In this document: positions 1 through 11,607 of the stretch, piece by piece
Position numbering within the stretch: the stretch's first letter is position 1
Layout: each line of letters begins with the position of its first letter
From: Boothiomyces macroporosus
Taxonomy: Eukaryota > Chytridiomycota > Chytridiomycetes > Rhizophydiales > Terramycetaceae
Direction: 5' to 3'
DNA: 64,000 bases
NCBI GenBank assembly: GCA_027604185.1
Contig: JADGKB010000003.1
Coordinates: 186,001 to 250,000 of the forward strand
Translations under genes and position numbers: made by a program
Notes under the pieces: model-generated
Seen by the model: the letters and a program-made list of their open reading frames with translations, nothing else
Told to the model about the DNA's origin: nothing
Databases searched by the model: none

Positions 1-848
1 CGCTACCTGTCAGAAATTCAACATACACTAAACAGTCACCTACAAAAACAGAAGATTTGAAGCGATTAAATACTTTCTTGTATACTCCAAAAAGATTATT
101 TCCAGGAGATCACATTAGGTAGCTATAGCCTGACAAAGAACAAATACAATTACTCAGTTTGACGCTAATCCTCAGGTCGAAGATTTACTTGTAAACTCAA
201 CAGGACTTAAGAGGTCTTCTACACTCAAGGTTACCGCAAAATAACAAAGGATTTAAGAAGACATGTTAGAGATAGAACAAAGAATCCTGACGATGCAGCA
301 TCAGTAGATTCTTCAAAATCCACCAGGGAAGACGCTGCAAACAAAATCAAGACCGCGTTTAGCGAGCTTGAAGCACTGAAGCGAAAAAATGAAGAGTTGG
401 AAAAGAAGCTGTCCAAGTATGGTAATATTTATCTGACAAGAAATGAAATCAGATAACAAGGAATCGAATGTTAAACAAATATGGGATGATATTCAAGTAA
501 AATTCGTTAATGTAGGAAATGACAAGCTCGATGATGAAAGAGCTAAAGTTATCCAGAGAAACAAAGGACAAAACACACGAGGAACAGGTCAAAGAAGCGG
601 TGATTGCAAAGACAGAAAAGCCGCCAAATACAGATTCTGAAAAATTACACGTCAAGACATCAAAAACAGCGTCTCCAAAGCTAGAATCCACCGAAATAGA
701 GAAGGTCATACGAAAACAAGCTTGGGTTGAGCCTTTGAAACCAGAAAAGATTCAAGATAGTACAGACACGTTGGACGCACAAGATCCGGACCTTTCCTCG
801 CAGTTCCACTCTGATATGCTAAAAATGATGACCAGCTTTGGCTTCTAA
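1..848 (+). CDS. Coiled-coil protein, 3' end (5' end outside window)
   Basis: Partial gene, not recognised. Splicing four introns of 19-20 nt (about 118-137, 211-230, 422-440 and 500-518), plus a possible 27-nt intron ending at 34, joins several short frames into one polypeptide ending with residues MMTSFGF and TAA at 846-848. The middle part (around 340-420) is charged and heptad-like (SELEALKRKNEELEKKL), so a coiled coil is likely. The tail is rich in Lys, Glu, Ser and Thr and looks disordered. No catalytic motif is visible. It is followed after 62 bp by the HMMR-like gene on the same strand. The exon joins are inferred from GT...AG ends and frame continuity, and the true N-terminus is missing. 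Confidence 0.6.
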
Positions 849-910
849 TATAATATTAATTAGATTTTTGTTGTCCGAAATTTTTCAGAGATCTTTTTAT
901 AATCTGCGAA

Positions 911-3900
911 ATGTCCACCTTTGGGAGAGCAGCAGTGAAGCGGTTTACGGACTCTAGTAAATTACATATTTAACCGCAGTATCTGAAACACCAGGACCCA
1001 CAGCATATTCGGTTGATCAGTCTTCTATTGTAAATAACGATCCAAACAAACATTTTGGATTTCTAGAAAAGAAGGAAAGATTTAAAGACCTTGTCAAGGA
1101 ACATGCCAATCCAGAAGACACAGATTACGCCAGCGAAACCTCTGAAGTTAAGCCCACTGTTCGAAAGTGCAGTGGTGGCGAAAAGGAAGAATTGGGAAAG
1201 CTCAAGCACAAAGTAAGACTGATCTGATGTAGATGGAAAAGCTGGAAGAGCAGTATATCAGAAAATTACAGCTAAAAGAGAAAGATTTTAATTTTATTCA
1301 AGAAAAACTTAGTAGAGCAGAGCAACAATACCAGAACGCAATCAAAGAGAAAAATCAATTCCAATCAGCGGCTCTAGTGAAAGAAAAAGAACTTGCGGAA
1401 GTCAGCCGTAAATTGAGTGCCTTAAAGTTGAAGGTAGGTCAATCTAACCATAGTTGGACAAGGAGGAAAAAATCTCTGCACACTTTAATGAAAAGGTAGC
1501 AATGACTGATGTTCTTCAAAGAAAAGTTGAAGAAATGGAAAAATTGCAAGGGAAGCAAAAAAAGTTGGCAGATCGCAAGATGCTTCATGAAAATGAAACT
1601 TTAAGCTACGATTTGCAAAAGTACAAATCAAAAATGGAAGCCCTTGAAGCTGAAAGACTCAGACTTGATTCTTCCGTATTGCAACTACAGCAAGATCGAA
1701 ATACATTGAAGAGTAAGCTTTCTGCTTTACAAACTACTTTTGAAAATGAAAAAGAAGCTTGGCGATCTTCAGAAGATAAGTATAAAGAAGAATACCGTGA
1801 AATCAAAAAGAGATTTATTGCAGAAAACGAAAAAAGCTCCTTGATGAAAAAAGAGTTTACGGATGCACTTTCATCGGAACAGCAGAAACTCAGGGAAGCA
1901 GAAAAGAGAAATGAAGCCCTCAAAACATCCCATGAAGCCCAAAAGAATGCTTACTTGGCACGAATCCAAAACCTTGAAACAGATTTGGATATTACTGAGC
2001 GTGCGCTTACCACAAAAGAAGACAATCTTGCAGCAATGGTCGAAGAAGTTGAAGTATTAAAGCAAACAATCACAAAAAGAAAGTTGGAGTATGAAGAAGA
2101 AATCAAAATTCTAAAGAACCTGATTACTCAAAAAGACCGTGATCTAGATAACCAAGGCCATCAAATTGCAGAAAGATTAAAGAAAATACAAACAGAAAAA
2201 ATGGAGCTGCAAGCGCAAAGAGAAAGCGATGCAGATAAACTTGAAAAGACTATACTGTCGCTTCAAAGTACCATTCAACAATACCAAGCTGATCAAGCAT
2301 CTTCAAAGAAGGATTATGAATTTCAAATTAGAAATTATGAACAACAGACCACTCTTTTGAAACAAGAGTTGGCCGCGAGCAAACAGGAGCTTCAATTACA
2401 GAATGATAACTGCACTAAACTGCGCGTGGAGCAATTAAAGTATGAAAAAATGATCAAGGAACACCGAGAGTCATCTGATAGCACTGTCAGTGAATTGAAA
2501 GCAAAGTTCGCTGCATTGTCCGATGATTATCAGTTGCTTTCCAAGAAGAATACGACAGAAAATCAAAATCACACAAAGGAATTGTTTGTATTGAAATCTG
2601 AAATCGAAAGGATTACGAATGATTTTGAAGCCAAAATTGCAGTGCTGAATCAGGACAACCATGAGCTATCTGAGAAATGTGCATATCTGGAAGAGGAACA
2701 CAACAATTTAAAAAATCAATACGAACAAGAGCTTTTCGTGTTTGAAGAAAAATTAGCAGTTAAAAACACTCATTTGGAAGACATGAACGTGAAATACGAC
2801 TCTTTGATTGCAGAAAATAACAGTACTTGCATGCAGTTTGAGAGACAAGTAGCAACGCTTGAGCACAAAGTGCAAGAGCTCAATATCCAGTTAAAAGAAA
2901 CGGAAAACCAATATATGGCGAAAGATACTGGATCTAGGGCTGAAATCGAAAGACTCCACAGAACACTCAACCAGATGCAAGCAGAAAGTAAACTTCGAGA
3001 AGACAATTCTCTTATTCAAATCGAGGAATGCAAAAAAGAAATTGATAAATTGCGATTTGAAAACGAAACTTTGAATCAGAAATGTGTTTCAAAAGATGAA
3101 GCTTTAGCAAAATCTTGCAAAGAAAGAGATGCTGAAAGAGTACGAATGCAGAAAAACTGTGATGCCTTGTGCGACAAATTGAACGCGAAAGATGATATTA
3201 TCCAAGGAAGAGATCAAAAACTTGCTGAGCTGACAAATGAAATCTCGTCTTTAAAGCAATCGAGACAACTTACTGAAATCAATCACAAAAAAGCACTTGA
3301 AGAACTTGGTAGGCAAGTAAAAGAAAAAGATTTGTATGGCCAAAGTTTATTCAAGAAAATTGAACGGTTAGAAAAGGAGCTGCAAGATGAAAAATCCAGT
3401 GTGGATGACAAAGATGCAAAGATGGCGAAATTACGAAAAGAGCTGGCTGATTCTCAAAGTGATAATTTGGAATTATCAGAGAAAAACTCTCAACTTGATA
3501 GTAGAGTCAACAAGTTGGAGCATGTTGTACAAGATCAAAAAGACCGCCTAAATGACCTAGAGTCGAATTGCAACAGTTTGGAAACTGCTAAAGAATCGGA
3601 ACATCGAAATTATGTCAATGCTATGCAACAACTCAGAAATCTGGAAGTGAGTAATCAAGACTTGCTTATTCAACTTACCAGCTCCAAATCGGATGTCGAA
3701 AAAACCAAAGATTCATTGTCTGTCGCAAGAACAAAGATCAACGAACTAGCAGAGGAAAATGAACACCTTCTAATACAAGTCGAAACTTTGGAACTTGCCA
3801 AAGCAAAAACTGAAAAGGAGATTGTGGATTACAAATCTGCATTAAATGAAGCTACCCAAGAATCAAATGCCTTGGCGGAGGACAAGAAGGCACTCCAAAG

Positions 3901-6329
3901 ATCATTGCATGATACCAAAAAAGAACTGGAAGAAGCAGTAGCTGCAAACGAGTTTGCCAATAATGAACTGAGCCAGTCGAAACAAAAAGAAAAGAAGCTT
4001 GAAATGAAACTTCACAGTCTTGAAAGTAAACTGACAACTGAAAGCACCGATTTACACTCTGTGAGAAAAGAGCTCGATTTGACAAAATCAGAACTTTTGG
4101 ATAAATCCGAATCTGTGGATCGTTTGAATACTCAACTTTCGCAAATGAAGCAGGATTTATCCAAGGCAAATGAAAAGCTGAGCAAAACTTTGGAACAGCT
4201 CCAAGATGCAAATATCTGTATAGCAAAGAACACAGAGGACATGACTACTTTGAAAATGCAACTACAAAAAGCAAGTCAAGAGAACCAGTCAACATCTGAA
4301 CTGTTGAGTATGGAATCAGGCAGAGTCAAGGAACTATCACAAAAGTTGGCAACTTGTGAAAGTGACTTGAAAAGCGTCCAACATCACAACTTGGAATTGA
4401 TGGAATCGTTAAGCAATCAAGTTAAACAGTTCAATGAATGCCAGCTTAAACTTACAGAAGAAATTGGAGAAAAGAAAGCATGCATTTTGAAAGCAAGCAG
4501 GCTGGACGAGCAATGCAAAACATTACAGAGTACTGTTGCAGAGTTGGAAAGCAGAATCAAATCCCTCAATATGGAGTTTAGTAGCTCGACTAAAGACCAC
4601 CAATCTTCAATTGAAATGAAGGAGCGACAAGTACAGAGTCTCACAGCGAGTCTCAAGTCTCTGGAAGCTGACTATGGGGAAATTCAGAAAAAGTTCTCTG
4701 AATTGTCCAAGCAGTTTAGCCACGAAAAGTTCATTTTGGATAATCAAGTTGAAGAACTAAAGGATGAACTTCGATCCAAAAACGCAAAATTAACCAGCTG
4801 CGAAGAAAAAATTAATGCATTAACAGAACTCAACAATCTGCGCACCAGGGAACACGAGGAACTAACAGCTGCCCATGAGCTGTCAACCAAAAAGATGAAT
4901 GACAAATTCCATACGGAAAGGGAAGAGCTTCAAAGTAGATACGCAACCCAGCTGAATGAATATAAAGCAGGATACTACAAAGAAAAAGCTGATTTTGAAG
5001 AGAAGGCAAAGGGAATGCAGTTGCAGATCAGGGAAACCGAAGCTAAACTTGCAGATTACGTTAGCAAGTTTGATACCTTAAACTCTGAATTCAATGATTT
5101 GTCGGTTTTGAATCGCAACAGCAGCTCTGAAATCACCCGCTTAAATGCGCAAATTGAAAATGTTCTTGCTGAAAAAGCAACCATTGAAAGAGAGCTAACC
5201 CATGTAAAAGAGCTGTGTAGTGAATACAGAAATAAGGTTGGAACTATTGAACTTGAAGCTCAAAAACATGTAAGGGAGGTTCAAGAACTAAAAGCTAAAT
5301 TATTGCACGAATCCGAATTGAAAGCAATGGCTCAAAATGATTACACAGAGCTGCGCGAAACATTCAAAGTCAAATTCAACGACCTTCATGAACTAAACAA
5401 ATCCTTAGAAAAGGAAAAGCTAATGCTTTCAAAGAAATTCGATGCTGATGTGCAAAAATTGTCTGAAAGGCTTGCTGAAAAAACCTCTGAAATACAGCAA
5501 CTGGAAATGAAACTAGGAACAGCAACTGGAGCAAACGAACGATTTGAACTGAAACTATCAAATGAAATTAGTTCCAGAGAAATCAAAATTAAACAAATGG
5601 AAGCAAAGCTGAACGAAAAAGTAAAGGAAACTGAAAAGCTATCCAGCTCAATCGCAAACCTGATGAAAGAAAAAGAACAACTCCAGAACTCGCTCAATGC
5701 TGAATTAAAGAAAGAAGTTGAAAAGCATGCTGAATCATTCAAGAGGCGAGCAGATGCTGAAAAACATGAATTGGGATTGGTGATTGAAGAATTGAAAGCA
5801 GCCGAGTCATCAAAGAATGCTGAAATTGCTAGGTATTTGATTTTAATGTAGATTGAACAGCCAACTGCTTACCACGATGAATGATTTGGAGACTTTGAAA
5901 GATGCTCATAGGAATCAACTGGAAAAGTTCAAGCAATTGGGTAAACTAACTGCTCAAGAAATTCAACAGGTAGCATCGGAGAAAGCAAGTTTGTACGGGC
6001 ACACCAATGTCAACCAGAAAATCAAGCATCTTCAAAAGATTTCCGAAGAAAACTTGAAGCTGAAAGCTGTAACTATTTGTTAACGATAGGAAAAAATTGA
6101 ACTTGAAAGAGACCGAGATATGCACAGAAGAAGGGCTTTGAACTTTGAGAGAGAGCTTGAAGCTCAAAGGGCACTTGGACCGAACGAAAAGTCAATTTCA
6201 AGAGTAGCAAGGAATTTCAAGAATCGCCCGCCTCCCAAGCAAGAAGAAAATGCGGTTGTTGAAGAAAAGGAAAATGTTGTCACTCAATTGGGTGCAGCTA
6301 GCGGAGGAGTTAGTTTTATGATTGAATGA
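911..6329 (+). CDS. HMMR/RHAMM-like giant coiled-coil spindle protein
   Basis: About 1771 residues in six exons after removal of five introns of 19-23 nt (one at 1434-1453, one around 5833-5851, one at 6069-6089). The N-terminus has a basic stretch and a Pro-Gly motif (ISETPGPTAYSVD), as in the start of hyaluronan-mediated motility receptor (RHAMM). Nearly all the rest is heptad-rich coiled coil. Close to the C-terminus the segment YGHTNVNQKIKHLQKISEEN matches the conserved HMMR tail (LGHxNxxQKIKH). In animals HMMR binds microtubules and TPX2/BRCA1 complexes at spindle poles. By family this is a spindle or centrosome coiled-coil protein; binding of hyaluronan is not implied. The start ATG at 911 is the first in frame. 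The gene is convergent with the ECM4-like gene 20 bp downstream. Confidence 0.75.
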
Positions 6330-6349
6330 ATAATTTGGTTTCTTTATTT

Positions 6350-7330
6350 TCAAGCTTTTAGTGATAAATCAGGACCATTCCATTCCGGTACAATTTGATA
6401 AGGGTTGATTTGCTTGTGAGAAAGATAATAGTGCTTTTTAATGTGCTCCATATCAACAGTTTCGGCAATTCCGGGCATTTGGTAAATGGTTCTTGCCCAT
6501 TTCAAAATATGAGGATAGCTATCAGAGATAGTCTTTTGGTTACATTTAAAGTGAGTGTGATACACAGGATCAAATCGAACAATAGTGGTGAAGAGTCTGA
6601 TATCAGCTTCGGTAAATGTATTTCCAACCAAGAACTTGTTCTTTGACAAAATATCTTCAACCCTGTCCAAAGAAACAAACAATTGGTTCACATTCTTTGA
6701 GTATGCCTGTTGAGTAGTTGCAAAGCCGGATTTATATACCCCGTTATTAATAGTGTCATAGATCCAAGTATTAATTTCATCAATCTGATCTTTGAGGCTA
6801 TCCGGATAATAAGTAACGCCAGGATTAGAACTCCATTCGTCAAATTCAGAGTTGAACATGCGAATAATTTCAGATGATTCGTTGTTTACAATGGTTGATG
6901 TTTCCTTGTCCCACAATACTGGAACGGTAAACCTGCCAGTGTATTCAGGAGTTTTAAGATAGAGTTCGCGGAGGTATTCCGCACCATTGACAGTGTCCAA
7001 AGTAGCTCCTCTAGTAACAGATGGGTCGCTGAATTTCCAACCATTTTCACCCATATAATAGTGCACAACTGATACTCCAATAATTGATTCAAGCCCTTTA
7101 AGCTTGCGAACAATCAGTGTACGGTGTGCCCACTGTAGTTAGTCTCAATTTACTGGACAGGCAAGGGAAACATAGAGATGGTAGCGGTTTGCTGCTGGTG
7201 GATACTGAGATCCTTTCTTGATAATGTTGCGGAATGAAGAGACCTGTCGTTTGAATTCACCGTCTTCGCTCGCCCATTTCAAAATGCTTGGGAGTTGGGT
7301 TGTCATTTTTCGTTGAAACTTTGAAAACAT
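6350..7330 (-). CDS. ECM4: Glutathionyl-hydroquinone reductase (ECM4/YqjG-type GST)
   Basis: 319 residues, two exons. A 21-nt intron (about 7123-7143) falls inside the active-site motif, giving SLACPWAHRTLIVRKLKG after splicing. The Cys-Pro-Trp-Ala (Cys58) is the catalytic cysteine motif of the xi/omega-like glutathione transferases that reduce glutathionyl-hydroquinones. The thioredoxin-like N-terminal domain with cis-Pro (FTVPVLWDKET) and the SSEI motif is followed by the helical domain (NPGVTYYPDSLKDQIDEINTWIYDTINNGVYK region). Start choice: ATG at 7330 gives an N-terminus MFSKFQRKMTTQ that could be a weak organelle signal; ATG at 7306 is the alternative. Role: glutathione-dependent detoxification of quinones. 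Its 5' side faces STT3 across 244 bp, where the left edge of the duplication lies. Confidence 0.9.
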
Positions 7331-7574
7331 GAATTTTTCCACTTACCTGGCATTAAGTTGGTAATGAGAAATTCTTTACTCTTTCATACGCCTGAATTGT
7401 TTTAAAAATCAGCAAGTAAAGTTTCTCTGAGAAGTAACCCCCTAGCTATAAAGATAATCTGATTGGTTAAACTTTAAATAGAATAATCATCAACTCTAAT
7501 TCTTATATTTATACTGATAATTTCAATGAGGCGGATTGCTAGTATTTCAGAATTTCGCAATCTGCTTTTTGCAC

Positions 7575-9888
7575 ATGATCTCGAAAAGCACCAAAGGTAA
7601 GTAGTCAATATCACCACCATCAAGAGCAAATCTAACGATAGAGTCGCTTTCCGCTTCATTGAGGATACTCATTCTCGCTTTGATTTCAATTCTCGCATGT
7701 TCCAGTCGTTTGTTTTCTGTGTTGCGTTTTGAATCTATTATTCATGAATTTGACCCGTGGTTTAACTACCGCACAACTATTCAGTTAGTAGAAAATGGAT
7801 TTTATGATTTTGCAAATTGGTTTGATGAATTATCGTGGTACCCACTAGGAAGGGTTGTGGGTGGAACTGTTTACCCAGGTATTATGGTTACAGCGGGCTT
7901 ATTTCACTGGATTGTAAACAATCTCAACTTTCCAGTTCATATCAGGGAAGTTTGTGTCTTTTTAGCACCAGTTTTTTCAGCCTTTACAGCAATTGCAACT
8001 TATCTGTTGACAAAAGAACTCAAGAACTCTTCTGCTGGTTTGTTTGCTGCCGCATTTATTGGTATTGCTCCAGGATATATTTCCAGATCAGTTGCAGGGT
8101 CCTACGATAACGAAGGGATTGCAATTTTCTTGCTGGTGTTTACTTTCTATTTATGGATCAAAGCATTGAAAGTTGGATCTGCATTTTATGGAACCTTGAC
8201 TGCCTTGTTTTACTTTTATATGGTTTCAGCATGGGGTGGTTACGTTTTCATCATCAACTTGATTCCACTTCATGCCTTTTGCTTGATCTTGATGGGAAGA
8301 TTTTCAACCAGATTATACATTTCATACTCCACTTTCTATGTGACTGGAACTCTTGCCTCCATGACCATTCCTTTTGTCGGATTCCAGCCATTGAGAACTA
8401 GTGAACACATGGCTGCATTTGGTAATCCTTGCTTTTATTATAGGTGTCTTTGGATTGTTGCAAATTTTAGCATTCTGTGAAATGCTTAGAAGCCACTTGT
8501 CTGCTAATGAATTTAAATCCTTGTTCCAAGTATTCATTGTAACCGTCGCAGTTGGTGGTCTTGCAGGAATTGTTGGATTGACATATGCTGGACTCATTGC
8601 CCCATTCACTGGTCGTTTCTATTCATTGTGGGATACCGGCTATGCAAAAATTCACATTCCTATCATTGCATCTGTTTCTGAACATCAGCCTACTGCTTGG
8701 CCATCATTCTTCTTTGACTTGCAACTTTTGGTTGCTGTGTTCCCAGCTGGTTTATACTTTTGCTTCAAGGAATTGAAAGACGAGCATGTGTTTGTTTTGG
8801 TTTATGGATTGTTTGCTTCCTACTTTGCAGGTGTTATGGTCCGATTGATGCTTACCTTAACCCCAATTGTTTGTGTTGCGGCTGCAATTGCTTTTACAAC
8901 ACTATTTGATACTTACTTTGCTGATAATTCTGCAATCGCAGTGAACGAGGATGAGATTCCAAAGGAAGATGCAAAGGAAACAGAACCTAAAACCCCTGCT
9001 AAAAAGGGCAAGAAAGAAGAAAAGAAGGCAGTAAAGGAAAAGGAAGAACCATATGGATTGAAGATTTCTTCTTTGCGTCTGGTTCTCGTTGTTCCATTCT
9101 TTGTAGTCTTGGCAATGTTTGCATGGCACTGTACCTATGTCACTTCCAGTGCATACTCTTCTCCGTCTGTAGTTTTGGCATCCACCAACAGAGATGGATC
9201 TATGCATATTATTGACGATTTCCGTGAAGCATACTTTTGGTTAAGACAGAATGTAAGAAATTAGATTTAACCACAGACTGATGAAAAAGCAAAGATTGCT
9301 TCCTGGTGGGATTATGGATACCAAATCACAGGAATGTCTAACCGTACTACTCTGGTTGATAACAACACCTGGAATAACACTCATATTGCAACGGTTGGTA
9401 AAATCATGTCGTGTTCAGAAGAGGTTTCATATGAAGTAATGCAAAAACTTGATGTCGATTACCTTTTAGTGATTTTCGGAGGGTTAATTGGATATTCTGG
9501 AGACGATATCAACAAATTCTTGTGGATGATTAGAATTGGAGAAGGTGTTTACCCTAATGATATTTCTGAACGAAAATTCTTTAATGAAAGAGGTGAATAC
9601 GCTGTTGGAGCTACAGCAACCAAGACTATGAAGGATTCGTTGATGTACAAAATGACATACTACAGATTTGCAGAGTTATTTGGAGGCCGAGGAGCTAGGG
9701 ACAACGTCAGAGGGCAAGAAATTCCTTCTACTCCAATCAAGCTTTCTACCATCGAAGAGGCATATACTACTGAAAATATGATTGTCCGTATATATCAAGT
9801 CAAGAAACCAGATAACATCGGAAGACCTTTATCGGTCGCTTCCAGCTTTGGTAAAAAGAGAAAGCGAAAGGCTAATCGTTCACAATAA
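7575..9888 (+). CDS. STT3: Dolichyl-diphosphooligosaccharide-protein glycosyltransferase STT3 subunit (copy 1)
   Basis: 740 residues, four exons. It is the catalytic subunit of oligosaccharyltransferase in the ER membrane, transferring the lipid-linked glycan to Asn in N-X-S/T sites. Visible motifs: HEFDPWFNY with Asp45 (metal site), [15 protein letters not shown] near residue 344, and WWDYGYQI from residue 547 followed by [10 protein letters not shown]. There are multiple hydrophobic helices in the first 430 residues. A Lys/Glu-rich loop (about 430-475, [16 protein letters not shown]) is an insertion compared with yeast. Introns: 7597-7641 (45 nt, unusually long here, with CTAAC before the AG), 8422-8443 and 9253-9276. 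The 22-nt first exon encodes MISKSTK. It is needed because no in-frame ATG exists near the conserved N-terminal helix without it, and the total length then divides by three. Confidence 0.95.
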
Positions 9889-9932
9889 AATATTTGTCTG
9901 AGCATTTTTCAATTTGATTTTTTTGAAAAGCA

Positions 9933-10456
9933 ATGCACGATTCAACAGTGAAAGGAATTGAATTTGCAACCAAATCAGCCGGAAAGGATCTCCGCATTTT
10001 AATTGGTAACTCTTTAGTTAAAAAGTTCACACTCGCTGGAATTCTCCAATTGTCAATCGACTCGTTGAAGGAGCAAAGCAAACCTTGCTGGAAAGCGGTG
10101 TCTTGGCAGAAAATATCGTGCTGCACAATGTTCCTGGAGCATATGAGCTTCCGTTCGCCACTCAGAAGCTCTTGAAGGCAAGCGCTGGTTCAACCAAACC
10201 ATTTGATGCAGCAATCTCAATTGGAGTTTTAATTAAAGGATCAACTATGCACTTTGAATACATTGCCGATGCAACTTCTCAAGGGCTAATGAGAGTTGGT
10301 TTGGATCTTGGAATCCCAGTTATATTTGGTGTTTTGACTTGTCTTAATGAAGACCAAGCATTTGTCCGTGCTGGCGACTCTTCAAGAGGTTCAAATGCCC
10401 ACAACCATGGAATTGATTGGGCCCATACCGCAATTGAAATGGCAACTTTGGGTTAG
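9933..10456 (+). CDS. RIB4: 6,7-dimethyl-8-ribityllumazine synthase (copy 1)
   Basis: 167 residues, two exons; intron 10006-10025 (20 nt). Splicing restores the hallmark ILIVHTRWNSPIV segment (substrate-binding Trp). Other family motifs are NVPGAYELPFAT, the loop with catalytic His (IGVLIKGSTMHFEYIADATS) and GLMRVGLDLGIPVIFGVLT. The enzyme condenses 5-amino-6-ribitylaminouracil with dihydroxybutanone phosphate in the penultimate step of riboflavin synthesis. Length is typical for fungal RIB4. Animals lack this enzyme, which is one of the main arguments for a fungus. It begins 44 bp after the STT3 stop. Confidence 0.95.
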
Positions 10457-10512
10457 ATTTCCGCCCATTGTTCCCACATAATAAAAACTGGAATATTTTT
10501 CAAACCTGGTTT

Positions 10513-11595
10513 ATGCACTCAAAAAGACCAACAAAGCCATTACCAAATGAATTGATAGAATTAATATTAAAGAAAGTTCCCAAATCAAAACTTGTTGATA
10601 CTATGTGTGTCAGTAAATCCTGGCATGCAACGTCTTCGGAGGTATTGTATTCAAGAATAAAATTCACCAGTGTGGATCAAAGAGAGCGGTTCTTTACTTG
10701 CTTACAGAATATGGGCTGCTCCAGACGTGGGACTAGCTCCAGACCAGCGTCGGCATCCAGACACTCACCTCTAAAGCTGTCACCTACAAAGCACGACAAT
10801 TCAATGCCACCCCCAGTTGTGTTGCGAAGGAGAAACTCCCTTAGATCACATACAGTTGCACCAATGGCCAAGTTGATCAAAAGCTTAGATTTTGGACTGG
10901 CACCAAATCCAATTGCCAAAGTCGAGCATAGTTTACCATCCAAGAAACCAATACTTTCGACTCCAAAGACCCCTAGTTTGCCATTATCTGCGCTTTCACT
11001 GGAATCCCCAATTCCATTTGGTTCTGAAAGAAGAATGTCAACAACCGTGCCACCTAAACATACCCAATCTTCACCGTCTTCATCAAATTCAAAACTAGAA
11101 AATATAAGGGAAAAGCCAAGTTTACATATAGAAACAGAAATCCAGGTGTTTAAGAAGGAAGAACTTAAATCACCATATGGTTCATGGAGCCATCGGTTTG
11201 TATCACCTTTGCTTCCGTTAGTTGCACAACTTATACCACACCTGAAAGAAATATCACTTAAAGGATGTCATGTAAATGCAAGTGATTTTACCATTCTATT
11301 GGAATCCCTGACTCAATTAGAAAAGTTGGATGTTTCTTACTCTACTTTGAAAACCCAAGGCCTTTCTCAAATTTCCAGATTCTGTAGACACAAGCTAGTA
11401 CATTTGGATATTAGCGGAATCTTTAAACTAGGAAGAAACAAGAGTGACACAATATTGGATATCTCTGCCTACTGTACTGGTTTGACAAAAATCGTGGCTT
11501 TTGATTGTCCAGAGATTTTTGATGACATTTTGGAAGACTGCAAGGCGTTAAGTCAAAACAGAATTGAATTTGTCACTGGACCATCGACTGAATAA
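10513..11595 (+). CDS. F-box protein with leucine-rich-repeat-like C-terminus (copy 1)
   Basis: 360 residues in one exon; first in-frame ATG at 10513. Residues 8-50 form an F-box (LPNELIELILKKVPKSKLVD...CVSKSWHATSSEVLYSRIKF), the Skp1-binding module of SCF ubiquitin ligases. Residues about 75-215 are Ser/Pro-rich and probably disordered. From about 235 on, leucine-rich repeats appear (LIPHLKEISLKGCHVNASDF, LTQLEKLDVSYSTLKTQGLS, KLVHLDISG), the usual substrate-recognition part. The substrate is unknown. It is convergent with the Rab-like gene with only 12 bp between stop codons. The four substitutions relative to copy 2 in this frame are all silent. Confidence 0.8.
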   Translation: MHSKRPTKPLPNELIELILKKVPKSKLVDTMCVSKSWHATSSEVLYSRIKFTSVDQRERFFTCLQNMGCSRRGTSSRPASASRHSPLKLSPTKHDNSMPPPVVLRRRNSLRSHTVAPMAKLIKSLDFGLAPNPIAKVEHSLPSKKPILSTPKTPSLPLSALSLESPIPFGSERRMSTTVPPKHTQSSPSSSNSKLENIREKPSLHIETEIQVFKKEELKSPYGSWSHRFVSPLLPLVAQLIPHLKEISLKGCHVNASDFTILLESLTQLEKLDVSYSTLKTQGLSQISRFCRHKLVHLDISGIFKLGRNKSDTILDISAYCTGLTKIVAFDCPEIFDDILEDCKALSQNRIEFVTGPSTE

Positions 11596-11607
11596 AATCC
11601 ATATTTA

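Noticed and set aside
5386..5742. Long minus-strand ORFs opposite the coiled-coil gene (for example 5386-5742 and 3852-4226)
   Set aside because: Ser/Phe-rich translations are the usual antisense shadow of Glu/Lys-rich coiled-coil codons; no family features.
7659..8480. STT3 starting with a non-ATG codon at 7659
   Set aside because: A TTG start is unlikely in a nuclear gene. An ATG at 7575 with a 45-nt intron gives a full N-terminus and a length divisible by three.
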